Source of the DNA: JADJVL01 sp046331545
GTDB taxonomy: Bacteria > Acidobacteriota > Holophagae > Holophagales > Holophagaceae
Assembly (NCBI GenBank): GCA_046331545.1
Contig: JAXLQR010000002.1
Location: 2,232,001 to 2,296,000, forward strand
Length of the DNA: 64,000 bases
Direction: 5' to 3'
Part shown: positions 7,391-15,796 of the stretch, piece after piece
Layout of the letters: the number at the start of each line of letters is the position of its first letter
How positions within the stretch are numbered: the first letter of the stretch is position 1
Position numbers and translations under genes: made by a program
The notes under the pieces: model-generated
Database searches by the model: none
What the model was told of the DNA's origin: nothing
The model's input: only the letters and a program-made list of their open reading frames with translations

Positions 7391-9019
7391 ATGAACCTGC
7401 TTCAAATCATTCTTGTCGTCGCCGTGGCCCTCCTGCTGGGCGCCGTGGTCTTCCTGGGCCTCTCCCTGGCGAAGTCGCGGAAGGAGGTGGAGGCCACCAG
7501 CGACGCCCGCGCCAAGGCCGAGGCGGAGGCCAAGGAGATCCGGGACCGCGCGCGCAAGGAGGCCGAGGCGGAGCTCGCCGGGGGCAAGGAACGGGCGCGC
7601 CGTGAGGCGGAGGCCCTGCTGAAGGAGGCCGAGCTCAAGGCCAAGGAGCAGGCCCTGGCCGCGCGCCAGGAGGCGGAGAAGGCCCTGAAGGACCGGGTGG
7701 CCACCCTGGAGAAGCAGGAGCAGCGGCTGCAGTCCAAGGAGGAGAACCTCGACAGGAAGACCCAGACCGTGGACGCCAAGGCCAAGGACGTCGAGAAGCT
7801 CGAGGAGAAGCGCAAGGCGCAGATCGAGCGGCTGGAGGCCAAGGAGGCCGACCTGAAGGCCGCGGTGGAGGCCCAGGCCCGCAAGCTCGAGGAGGTGGCC
7901 GGGCTGACCCGGGAGGACGCACGGAAGGAGCTCCTCGAGCAGCTGGAGTACGGCGCCAAGATGGACGCCGCCAAGCTGGTGCGGCGCATCGAGGACGAGG
8001 CCCTCGAGGAGGCCATGAAGAAGGCCCGCTGGACCATCGGCGCCGCCATCCAGCGCGTGGCCTCGGACGTGGTCTGCGAGACCGCGGTGAGCTCCGTGCA
8101 GCTGCCCAGCGATGACCTCAAGGGCCGCATCATCGGCCGCGAGGGGCGGAACATCCGCGCCATCGAGAAGGCCACGGGCTGCGACCTGATCGTGGACGAG
8201 ACGCCTGAGGCCATCGTGGTCTCCAGCTTCGACCCCATCCGCCGGGAGGTCGCGCGCCAGGCCATCCTCAAGCTCCTCGCCGACGGCCGCATCCACCCGG
8301 CGCGCATCGAGGAGATCGTGGAGAAGGTGAAAGTGGACATGGACCAGCACCTGAAGGAGGTCGGCGAGGCCGCCGCCATCGAGCTGGGCTTTCCCGACGT
8401 CCATCCCAAGCTCCACAAGCTCATCGGTCGGCTCAAGTACCGCCATTCCTACGGGCAGAACGTGCTGGACCACACCAAGGAGGTCGCCCACATCGCCGAA
8501 TACATGGCCGGCGAACTGGGCCTTGACCCCCGGGTCGCCAAGCGGGCGGGCCTCTTCCACGACATCGGCAAGGCCATCGACCGGGAGGTCGAGGGCACCC
8601 ACATCGAGATCGGCATGGAGCTCCTGAAGCGCTTCGGGGAGAAGGAGGAGGTCATCCACGCCATGAGCTGCCACCACGGCGACTTCGAGCCCCGCACGGT
8701 GGAGGCCATGCTCATCACGGCCGCCGACGCCCTGAGCGCCGCCCGGCCCGGCGCCCGCCGCGAGATGATGGAGACCTACGTGAAGCGTCTCGAGCAGCTG
8801 GAGGGCATCGCCAACAGCTACAAGGGCGTGCAGAAGAGCTTCGCCATGCAGGCCGGCCGGGAGATCCGGATCATGGTGGACGCCGGGCAGGTGAACGACG
8901 ACCAGGCCTACTGGATCGCGAAGGACGTCACCAAGCGGATCGAAAACGAGATGCAGTACCCTGGGCAGATCAAAGTCACCGTCATGCGCGAGACCCGGGC
9001 CGTGGAGTACGCCCGCTAG
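7391..9019 (+). CDS. rny: Ribonuclease Y
   Basis: RNase Y is a membrane-anchored endoribonuclease that initiates mRNA decay. The 542-residue product starts with a transmembrane helix (about 3-22). A long charged coiled coil follows (about 30-200), then a KH domain around DDLKGRIIGREGRNIRAIE and an HD metal-dependent phosphohydrolase domain with LFHDIGKAIDRE. The start chosen is ATG 7391, 8 bases after GGAG and directly before the membrane helix. An upstream in-frame ATG at 7358 would add 11 residues without a ribosome-binding site. It follows the zapA and RNA-candidate region. Confidence 0.97.
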   Translation: MNLLQIILVVAVALLLGAVVFLGLSLAKSRKEVEATSDARAKAEAEAKEIRDRARKEAEAELAGGKERARREAEALLKEAELKAKEQALAARQEAEKALKDRVATLEKQEQRLQSKEENLDRKTQTVDAKAKDVEKLEEKRKAQIERLEAKEADLKAAVEAQARKLEEVAGLTREDARKELLEQLEYGAKMDAAKLVRRIEDEALEEAMKKARWTIGAAIQRVASDVVCETAVSSVQLPSDDLKGRIIGREGRNIRAIEKATGCDLIVDETPEAIVVSSFDPIRREVARQAILKLLADGRIHPARIEEIVEKVKVDMDQHLKEVGEAAAIELGFPDVHPKLHKLIGRLKYRHSYGQNVLDHTKEVAHIAEYMAGELGLDPRVAKRAGLFHDIGKAIDREVEGTHIEIGMELLKRFGEKEEVIHAMSCHHGDFEPRTVEAMLITAADALSAARPGARREMMETYVKRLEQLEGIANSYKGVQKSFAMQAGREIRIMVDAGQVNDDQAYWIAKDVTKRIENEMQYPGQIKVTVMRETRAVEYAR

Positions 9020-9071
9020 CCCGTCTCTCCCGCTGGGCGCCCCCAGCCACCCGCCCGTCCCGCCCCAGCCT

Positions 9072-12000
9072 ATGGCCGCCCCCCCGTCTCCGAGCATCGA
9101 GGAGATCTACGCCGAGAGCCCCACCATCAACCTCGTGGTGATGGACGAGGCCGGGACCATCGTCTCCGCCAACCGCTGCTTCCACCGCACCGCCGGGCTC
9201 CCCGCGGGATCGGCCCCGGGACGGTGGTTCCCGGAGCTCCTGCACGGCCTGCGGGAGGGCGAGCGCCGGGACTGGCTGGAGCGCCGGCTGCGCAGCCTCC
9301 AGGGCCTCACGGCGGAGGAGGCCTGGACCCGCGAGGACGGGACTCCGGTCCCGGTCCGCCAGACCTGCATCCCGGTCGAGACCGCCGACGGGCGCCGCCT
9401 GTACTGCTGGGGGCGAGACATCAGCGAGGAGCGCTTCATCGCCCAGCGGGCGGCGGAGGCCTCCTTCCAGAACCGGGCGCTGGCCGAGGGCATCCTGGCC
9501 CTGAGCCTCTGCCATTCGGAGGAGGACCTCATGCAGGTGCTCCTCGGGCGGGCCGGGGTCATCCTCGACTGCCCCCACTGGACCGTGGGCCGCGTCCTCC
9601 CGGGGAGCCCGCCGAGGGAGGTGGAGCTGCTGGCCTTCACGCCCGCCCTCCACGCCCGGTTCATGGACGCCATCCAGGGGATGCACCTGCCCATCCTCGA
9701 CTCACCCTTCAGCCGGGTCCTCTACCGCGAGAAGCAGCTCAGCTTCGTCCGGGACAGCCAGGCCGAGCCCCAGCACCTGAACCCCCAGTTCGTCGAGACC
9801 TTCGGGGTCCGGTCCTTCCTCGGGGTCCCGCTCCTGGTGGACGGCCAGGTCCTCGGCGCCCTCTTCGGGGTGGCCTTCCTCACCGAGCCCGCGCTCGAGC
9901 CCACCGAGGCGCAGTTCAGCAGCCTGCAGAACCTCGCGAGGGTGGCCTCCCTGGCCTGGAACCGGCTCACCGCGCAGAAGCAGCTCCAGGCCCAGGTGGC
10001 GCGCGCCGAGCAGCTCAATCGCCAGCTCCTCGACTTCCAGGCCGCCGCCACCGAGGTGGCCCAGGACCAGGACTTCGACCGGCTGCTCCAGGTCCTCATG
10101 GAGATGGTCGCGGCGGCGCCCTCCATCGACGCCTGCGAACTCTACCGCCTCGACCCGGAGCGCCGCGTCCTCGAGCGGCTGGCGCACACGGGCCTGCCAC
10201 CCGGGATCCTGGAGCTCTACCCCGAGCTTCCTTTGGAGGGGGAGGGCCGGGCCCTGAGCGGGGAGGCGGCGGCGCGGGGCGAGACCATCATCGTCCCCGA
10301 CATCCAGGCCTTCCCCCGGGCCGAGCCCGCCAAGCTCCGGCTCTTCCAGGCGGGCCTGCATTCCAGCGTCTCCATCCCCCTCAAGAGCCACAAGGGCGCG
10401 GTGCTCGGCGCCTTCACCGTGATCAGCCGGGTGGCGGGCCCCCCGAGCCCCGAGGGCCTCGCGCAGATGGAGTACTTCGCGAGTCTCGCCGCCATGGCGC
10501 TCGAGCGGGTGGACCTCGACGCCCGGCTCCAGCGCGAGCTGGCCCAGCGCACCCAGTCCGAGGCCCTCTACCGGACCCTGGTGGAGGAGAGCCTCCAGGG
10601 GGTCTACCTCATCCAGGACGGGGTGTTCCGCTACACGAGCCCGGCCCTGGAGGAGCTGTGCGGCTACCCTCCCGGGGCGGGACGAGGGCTGCCCGTCCGG
10701 GACGTCATCCATCCCGACGACCTCCCGGTGGTGATGGAGAACATGCGCCGCCGGGTCGAGGGGGAGGTGGAGACCATCCGGTCGGTCTTCAGGGTGGTCC
10801 GCCGGGACGGGACCGCGATCCCGGTGGAGGTGCAGGGCTCCCGGGTGGAGCTCGAGGGCCGGCCGGCGATCCTCGGGGTCACCCAGGACCTGCGCCACCA
10901 CCTCGCAGCCCAGGAGGCCCTGCAGCGCTCGGTGGAACGGGCCCGCCTCCTGGCGGAATCCGCCCAGGCCTTCTCCCTCGCCGGGAGCCGCGACGACCTC
11001 CTCCAGGCCCTGTTCCAGGGGGCCCGGAACCTCACGGGCATCCCCCACTGGTGGTACAACCGCTTCGATCCCGTCCAGCGGGCCAGTCTCACCATCGCCT
11101 GGTCCCCCGAACTGTCCGAGCGCTTCACGGCGGAGGAGATCCAGGCGCCGATCCCCCTCGACGAGTACCCCATGCGGGAGGACGTGCACCTGAACCGGGC
11201 CACGATCTGGATCGAGGACTGCAAGGAGGTCCCGGAATTCCCGCCGGCCTACCTGGCCCGGGTCCCCCACCGCTCGCTGGTGGCCGTGCCCATGGTGCAG
11301 GGCGGGGAGGCGGTCGGGGCCCTGTTCGGGGGTACCTTCGGCGACGAGGCCGTGCTGGCCCTGAGCCAGGACCAGCTGGGCACCCTCCAGAGCCTTTCGA
11401 CCACGGCGGGCCTCGCCCTCAGCCGCCTGGAGGCACTCTCCGAGGTGGCGGCCCGGGAGGCGGAATACCGGCAGCTCTTCGACCAGGCCGCGGAGGCCAT
11501 CCTCATCGGGGAGGTGGACGGGACCTGGGTGATGGCCAACGACGCGGCCTGCGCCCTGTTCGGCTACGCGCGGGAGGAGATCCTCGGACAGAGGGCCGGC
11601 TTCTCGAGCCCGGAGATCCAGCCCGACGGGCGGCCCAGCCGGGAGGTGCTCGACGACTTCGCCCGCATGGGACGCGAGGGGCGGAGCGGAGGCTTCGAGT
11701 TCACCTCCTACCGGAAGGACGGGAGCCTGGTCCATACCGAGCTGAGCGTGGCGCCGCTGCGGAAGGACGGGCGCACCATGGTCCAGGTGGTGCTCCGGGA
11801 CCGGACGGGGGCCCGCCGCGCGGCCCAGGAGAAGGAGGCCCTGGAGCGCCAGCTCTTCGAGGCGCAGAAGCTCGAGAGTTTGGGGGCCATGGCCAGCGGC
11901 ATCGCCCACGACTTCAACAACCTCCTGATGGGCGTGCTCGGGCACGCCGGGGTGGTCCTCGAGGAGCTCGGGCCGGACCATCCCCTGGCCCGGCACCTCC

Positions 12001-12605
12001 AGTCCATCCAGGCCTCGGCCAACCGCGCCTCCGACCTCACCCGGCAGCTCATGGCCTACACGGGACGGGGGCGGTTCCACCATGATCAGCTCGACCTCGG
12101 GATGGAGGTGCGGGAGTGCCTCCAGCTGCTCGAGAAGACCCTGCCGCCCGCCGTGGTCCTCGACCTGGACCTGGCGCCGGACCTCCCGGTGATCGAGGGC
12201 GACCACGTCCAGGTGCAGCAGGTCCTCGCCAACCTCCTGCTCAACGCCGCGGAGGCCCTGGGCGCGGGCGGGGGGAGGGTCCGGGTGGCCACGTCCGCGG
12301 GCGCCCTGTCGGAGGGGGAACTCGCCGACTTCGCCGAGGGCCGGGGCCTCGCGCCGGGCGTCTACGTGCGCCTCGAGGTGGGCGACACCGGCCCCGGCAT
12401 GGACGAGGCGACCCTCGCGCGGATCTTCGAGCCCTTCTACACCACCAAGTTCCAGGGCCGGGGCCTCGGCCTGCCGGCGGTGCTGGGCATCGTGCGTGGC
12501 CACGGAGGCGGCGTCCGGGTGCGTTCCGCCCCCGGCGAGGGCACCCTCGTGCAGGTCGTCCTCCCGGCCGCCGAGGGATCGCGGGACCGGAGCGCGGCCC
12601 TGTGA
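9072..12605 (+). CDS. Multi-sensor PAS/GAF histidine kinase
   Basis: This is a 1177-residue cytoplasmic sensor kinase without a predicted membrane segment. By sequence pattern the order is PAS (about 10-120), GAF (130-295), GAF (320-480), PAS (495-615), GAF (620-785), PAS (795-915), a phosphoacceptor helix with His946 in GIAHDFNNLL, and a C-terminal ATPase domain with NLLLNAAEAL, GDTGPGMDE and GRGLGLPAVLG. There is no receiver domain and no response regulator beside it, so its partner is probably encoded elsewhere. Its stop overlaps the GTG start of the next gene. The stimulus cannot be read from the sequence. Confidence 0.93.
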   Translation: MAAPPSPSIEEIYAESPTINLVVMDEAGTIVSANRCFHRTAGLPAGSAPGRWFPELLHGLREGERRDWLERRLRSLQGLTAEEAWTREDGTPVPVRQTCIPVETADGRRLYCWGRDISEERFIAQRAAEASFQNRALAEGILALSLCHSEEDLMQVLLGRAGVILDCPHWTVGRVLPGSPPREVELLAFTPALHARFMDAIQGMHLPILDSPFSRVLYREKQLSFVRDSQAEPQHLNPQFVETFGVRSFLGVPLLVDGQVLGALFGVAFLTEPALEPTEAQFSSLQNLARVASLAWNRLTAQKQLQAQVARAEQLNRQLLDFQAAATEVAQDQDFDRLLQVLMEMVAAAPSIDACELYRLDPERRVLERLAHTGLPPGILELYPELPLEGEGRALSGEAAARGETIIVPDIQAFPRAEPAKLRLFQAGLHSSVSIPLKSHKGAVLGAFTVISRVAGPPSPEGLAQMEYFASLAAMALERVDLDARLQRELAQRTQSEALYRTLVEESLQGVYLIQDGVFRYTSPALEELCGYPPGAGRGLPVRDVIHPDDLPVVMENMRRRVEGEVETIRSVFRVVRRDGTAIPVEVQGSRVELEGRPAILGVTQDLRHHLAAQEALQRSVERARLLAESAQAFSLAGSRDDLLQALFQGARNLTGIPHWWYNRFDPVQRASLTIAWSPELSERFTAEEIQAPIPLDEYPMREDVHLNRATIWIEDCKEVPEFPPAYLARVPHRSLVAVPMVQGGEAVGALFGGTFGDEAVLALSQDQLGTLQSLSTTAGLALSRLEALSEVAAREAEYRQLFDQAAEAILIGEVDGTWVMANDAACALFGYAREEILGQRAGFSSPEIQPDGRPSREVLDDFARMGREGRSGGFEFTSYRKDGSLVHTELSVAPLRKDGRTMVQVVLRDRTGARRAAQEKEALERQLFEAQKLESLGAMASGIAHDFNNLLMGVLGHAGVVLEELGPDHPLARHLQSIQASANRASDLTRQLMAYTGRGRFHHDQLDLGMEVRECLQLLEKTLPPAVVLDLDLAPDLPVIEGDHVQVQQVLANLLLNAAEALGAGGGRVRVATSAGALSEGELADFAEGRGLAPGVYVRLEVGDTGPGMDEATLARIFEPFYTTKFQGRGLGLPAVLGIVRGHGGGVRVRSAPGEGTLVQVVLPAAEGSRDRSAAL

Positions 12606-12949
12606 GCACGATCCGGGCCTGGCTGCCCCTCCTGCTGCTGGCGCTCTCCAACGTGGCCATGACCTTCGCCTGGTACGGCCACCTCCGCCGGACCCAGGAA
12701 TGGTCCCTGCCCAAGGCCGTCCTGGTGAGCTGGGGCATCGCCTTCTTCGAGTACTGCCTCATGGTCCCCGCGAACCGGCTCGGCTACGGGACCTACACCC
12801 TCCCGCAGCTCAAGCTCCTCCAGGAGGTCATCACCCTGGCGGTCTTCGCCGGTTTCGCGGTCTGGGTGATGGGCCAGCGGCTCACCCTCAACCACCTCTA
12901 CGCCGGCTTCTGCCTGCTGGGGGCGGTCTACTTCACCTTCCGGGCCTAG
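12602..12949 (+). CDS. DMT-superfamily small membrane protein (DUF486-like)
   Basis: The 115-residue protein has four predicted transmembrane helices and the features of the DUF486 family (SNVAMTFAWYGHL near the start, FFEYCLMVPANRLGY in the middle). DUF486 proteins resemble half-size drug/metabolite transporters, but their substrates are unknown. The start is GTG 12602, which overlaps the stop of the sensor kinase gene as GTGA, so it is probably translationally coupled to the kinase. A functional link to the kinase is inference. Confidence 0.85.
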   Translation: MSTIRAWLPLLLLALSNVAMTFAWYGHLRRTQEWSLPKAVLVSWGIAFFEYCLMVPANRLGYGTYTLPQLKLLQEVITLAVFAGFAVWVMGQRLTLNHLYAGFCLLGAVYFTFRA

Positions 12950-12957
12950 GGGATCCC

Positions 12958-13266
12958 ATGCGCGCCTACGAAGTCACGGTGGACGTGGAGGCGCGGCTCG
13001 AGGCCGCCTTCGTCCGCTACATGGTGGACAAGCACATCCCCGAGATCCTCGGCACGGGCTGCTTCGAGGCCATCCGCTTCGAGACGGCGGGCCCCGGCCG
13101 CTACCGCACGCGGTACGAGGCGGCCCGGGCGGAGGACCTGGAACGCTACCTCGCCGCCCACACCGAGGCCTTCCGCGCGGATTTCGCCACCCACTTCCCC
13201 GAGGGCTGCCGGCCCTCCCGGGAGACCTGGACGCAGGTCCAGGCCTGGCGGGCCGAAGCGCCCTAG
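12958..13266 (+). CDS. DUF4286 family protein
   Basis: The 102-residue soluble protein begins MRAYEVTVDVEARLEAAF and contains MVDKHIPEILGTGCF and RYRTRYEA, a pattern I recognise from the DUF4286 family (ferredoxin-like/dimeric alpha-beta-barrel type). Its biochemical role is unknown. It lies 8 bp after the DUF486-like gene, probably in the same transcript. Its stop codon overlaps the stop of the TonB-dependent receptor gene on the other strand (CTAG), so there is no room for a terminator between them. Confidence 0.75.
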   Translation: MRAYEVTVDVEARLEAAFVRYMVDKHIPEILGTGCFEAIRFETAGPGRYRTRYEAARAEDLERYLAAHTEAFRADFATHFPEGCRPSRETWTQVQAWRAEAP

Positions 13267-15398
13267 AAGGCCGCGGAGACGGTGAACTGGAGTGACCGCC
13301 CCGGCTGGGGCAGCAGCGAGTTGTAGTAGCTGCCCGAGCCCGTCCACCGGCCCTGGGCGTCGAAGCCGCCGGGCCGGTTCCCGGCCCCGGCGTCCCGGAG
13401 GCCCGGATGGCTGTAGGCGCGGTCGGCGAGGTTGGCGACCCTCAGGGCCAGCCCCAGCCCTTTCCAGCCCACGTCCTTCGCGGAGACCGCGAGGTCCACG
13501 GTCGCGTAGCCCGGCACCTCGCGGATGGGGTTGCTCAGCACCGTCGGCCGGCGGCCGAGGACCCGGGCGGTCAGGGTGGCGGTCAGCCTGGGGTTGAAGG
13601 TGACGGTGGTCCCGAGCCAGACCTTGTCGTCCGCGAGGTCGCCGCTGCGGGTGGGGACCTCCTGGCCCGTGTGGGTGGCCAGGTCCTCCGCCTTGAAGAG
13701 GCGGGAATACCAGGCCCACACCTTCCACTGGGCGGCCCATCCGGCGGGCAGGAGCGCCTGCACCCCCAGGTCCAGGCCGCGCACGTCCTGCTCGCCGCTG
13801 TTCACCACCTCCCCGCCCAGCTTCTGGATGCGCCCGTCGTTGTTCACCCGGTAGACCGACAGCGTCGCCGAGAAGGCGGGGCGCGTGTAGCTGCCGCTCA
13901 GCTCGAGGGTGTTGGAGCGCTCCGGGCGGAGGCCAGGGTTGCTTCCGGTGCCCGAGGTCGCGCCGTAGAGCAGGCGCGCGTTGGGCTCCTGGTAGGCCTG
14001 GCCGTAGAGCGCCTTCAGTCCCCAGGGCCCGAAGGTCCCGACGTAGCCGCCCCGCAGCGTGTTCGCGGTGCCATAGATGGAGTTGTGGTCCGAGCGCAGG
14101 CCCGCGAAGAGGCGGTTCGCGGCGTCCAGCGCGTGGCGGACCTGCACGTAGACGCCCCGGTCCGAGACCGAGAAGTGGTTGGCGTCCCCCAGCTCCCCGG
14201 CCGGCAGGGCGCCGCCGGTGGCGGTGGCGTAGGCCTTCTGCAGGGTCTTGTGCTCGAAGCGCAGGCCGGCGTTCACCTGCGTGCGATCCGAGGCCCGGAC
14301 CTCGAAGTCCTGGGCGATGGCGAGGCTGTCGTCGAGGGCCTCGTAGTGGGTGAGCACCGTGCTGCTGCCGCTGCCGTAGCCCACGTAGGACTCCACGTCG
14401 TAGGAATCGCGGTCCACGTCGCTGCGCCGGTAGCGCACCAGCAGGGTGGACGCCACGCGGTCGCCGAAGGAGAGTCCCTGCTTGAGCTGGAAGGACTGCT
14501 CGGGACGGATCCAGCGGCCCAGGCTCTGGGAGGCGTCCGCCGCATAGGCGGTGCCGTAGCCCGAGTCCGTCCACATCCGCTGGTAGGCGAACTCGGTGGC
14601 GCCCCAGGCCACCCGGAGGTCGAGGGCCCCGTGCCGGTGGTCGGAGGCGGGCCGACCGGCCAGGCCCCCGTCGTCCACCACGCTTCCCCACAACCGCCGG
14701 TCCGCGTAGTAGCGGGCGCGGGTGTACTCGTAGCGCTCGGCGGCGGCCTCGTCCATGCCGCCCTGGTCGGTGCGGGCGGCGAACGTGACGGCGAGGCCGC
14801 CGCGCCGGAAGCCGGCCTGCAGGTCCGCGATGCGCGTGCCGAAGCTCCCGCCCGTGAGGCCGCCGCGGAGGCTGAAGCCGTCGGCGGCCGGGGCCCGGCG
14901 GGTGATGAGGTTGATCACCCCCATGAAGGCGTTGGTCCCGTAGACCGCCGAGGCCGGCCCGTAGACGACCTCCACCCGCTCCACCGCCGAGACGGGGTAG
15001 CTCACCAGGGGCGTGTCCGCGGTGCCGAACCAGAGGTGGTTGAAGGCCTGTCCGTCCACCATCACCAGGAAGGGGTCGCCGATGTCGTTGCGGTAGCCCC
15101 GCCAGTAGTCCTTGAAGTAGTTCGCGCCGTAGCTCCGCACCACGTCCATCCCGGGCAGGTCGTCGAGGATCTGGCTGAGCTCCGTGTAGCCGCGCCCCTC
15201 GAGGTCGGCGCGGGTCAGCACGATCACCGTGGCCGGCGCGTCCACGAGGCGCTCCGGGCTGCGGGACGCCGAGACCACCGGCGTGTTCATCAGCTCGAGG
15301 AGATCCTTGAGGCGCCGGTCGTCCCCGTCGGAGCCCTGCGCGGCGAGGGGGACCGGGACCAGGACGAGGGCGAAGGCGAGGGCGCGCGGCGCGGTCAT
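13263..15398 (-). CDS. TonB-dependent outer-membrane receptor
   Basis: The 711-residue protein has a signal peptide (about 1-20, ending AAQG) and a plug domain (about 35-165, with SASRSPERLVDAPATVIVLT and VERVEVVYGPASAVYGTNAF). A 22-strand-type beta-barrel follows, ending in the aromatic terminus SLQFTVSAAF expected for outer-membrane assembly. Such receptors import siderophores, cobalamin or other large substrates using TonB energy. The substrate cannot be told. It is the last gene of the YfiR-kinase-receiver operon and overlaps the receiver gene by 4 bases, so uptake may be tied to that signalling system. Confidence 0.93.
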   Translation of the reverse strand: MTAPRALAFALVLVPVPLAAQGSDGDDRRLKDLLELMNTPVVSASRSPERLVDAPATVIVLTRADLEGRGYTELSQILDDLPGMDVVRSYGANYFKDYWRGYRNDIGDPFLVMVDGQAFNHLWFGTADTPLVSYPVSAVERVEVVYGPASAVYGTNAFMGVINLITRRAPAADGFSLRGGLTGGSFGTRIADLQAGFRRGGLAVTFAARTDQGGMDEAAAERYEYTRARYYADRRLWGSVVDDGGLAGRPASDHRHGALDLRVAWGATEFAYQRMWTDSGYGTAYAADASQSLGRWIRPEQSFQLKQGLSFGDRVASTLLVRYRRSDVDRDSYDVESYVGYGSGSSTVLTHYEALDDSLAIAQDFEVRASDRTQVNAGLRFEHKTLQKAYATATGGALPAGELGDANHFSVSDRGVYVQVRHALDAANRLFAGLRSDHNSIYGTANTLRGGYVGTFGPWGLKALYGQAYQEPNARLLYGATSGTGSNPGLRPERSNTLELSGSYTRPAFSATLSVYRVNNDGRIQKLGGEVVNSGEQDVRGLDLGVQALLPAGWAAQWKVWAWYSRLFKAEDLATHTGQEVPTRSGDLADDKVWLGTTVTFNPRLTATLTARVLGRRPTVLSNPIREVPGYATVDLAVSAKDVGWKGLGLALRVANLADRAYSHPGLRDAGAGNRPGGFDAQGRWTGSGSYYNSLLPQPGRSLQFTVSAAF

Positions 15399-15796
15399 TC
15401 GGCCTCCTCGGACCGGGTGGGCCCGGCGCCTCGCCGGGCCAGCAGGTCCTCGATGGTGCCCAGCAGCCGGTGGAGGACCACGGGCTTGGTCTCGAAGGCG
15501 TCGCAGCCGGAGTCCCGGGCGTGGGCGCGGTCCGAGTCCATGGCGTGGGCGGTGAGGGCGATGATGGGGATGCGTTCGGTGGCGGGCGCGCCCCGCAGCA
15601 TGCGGGTGGCCTCGTGGCCGTCGATGAGGGGCAGGCCGAGGTCCATGAGGATCAGGTCGGGCCTGGCCTGCAGGGCGAGCTCCACCCCTTCGGCCCCGTC
15701 CCGGGCGACGAGCACCGAGAAGCCGTGGCGGACGAGGAGCCGGCCCAGGGCGTCCCGGTTGAACTCGTTGTCCTCGATGAGCAGGATCCTAGGCAC
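15395..15796 (-). CDS. Stand-alone response-regulator receiver protein
   Basis: The 133-residue product is a single receiver domain with the expected residues: acidic E8/D9, phosphoacceptor D52 (LILMDLGLP), T82 and K104 (FETKPV). There is no output domain, so it probably acts by protein contact or as a phosphotransfer relay, as in CheY/DivK-type proteins. It overlaps the upstream sensor kinase gene by 8 bases and the downstream TonB-receptor gene by 4. It is the likely partner of that kinase, whose own C-terminal receiver is degenerate. Confidence 0.92.
   Translation of the reverse strand: MPRILLIEDNEFNRDALGRLLVRHGFSVLVARDGAEGVELALQARPDLILMDLGLPLIDGHEATRMLRGAPATERIPIIALTAHAMDSDRAHARDSGCDAFETKPVVLHRLLGTIEDLLARRGAGPTRSEEAE

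Noticed and set aside
13250..13280. Shared bidirectional terminator between the DUF4286 and TonB-receptor genes
   Set aside because: The two stop codons overlap (CTAG) and no hairpin with a T-run lies at the junction.
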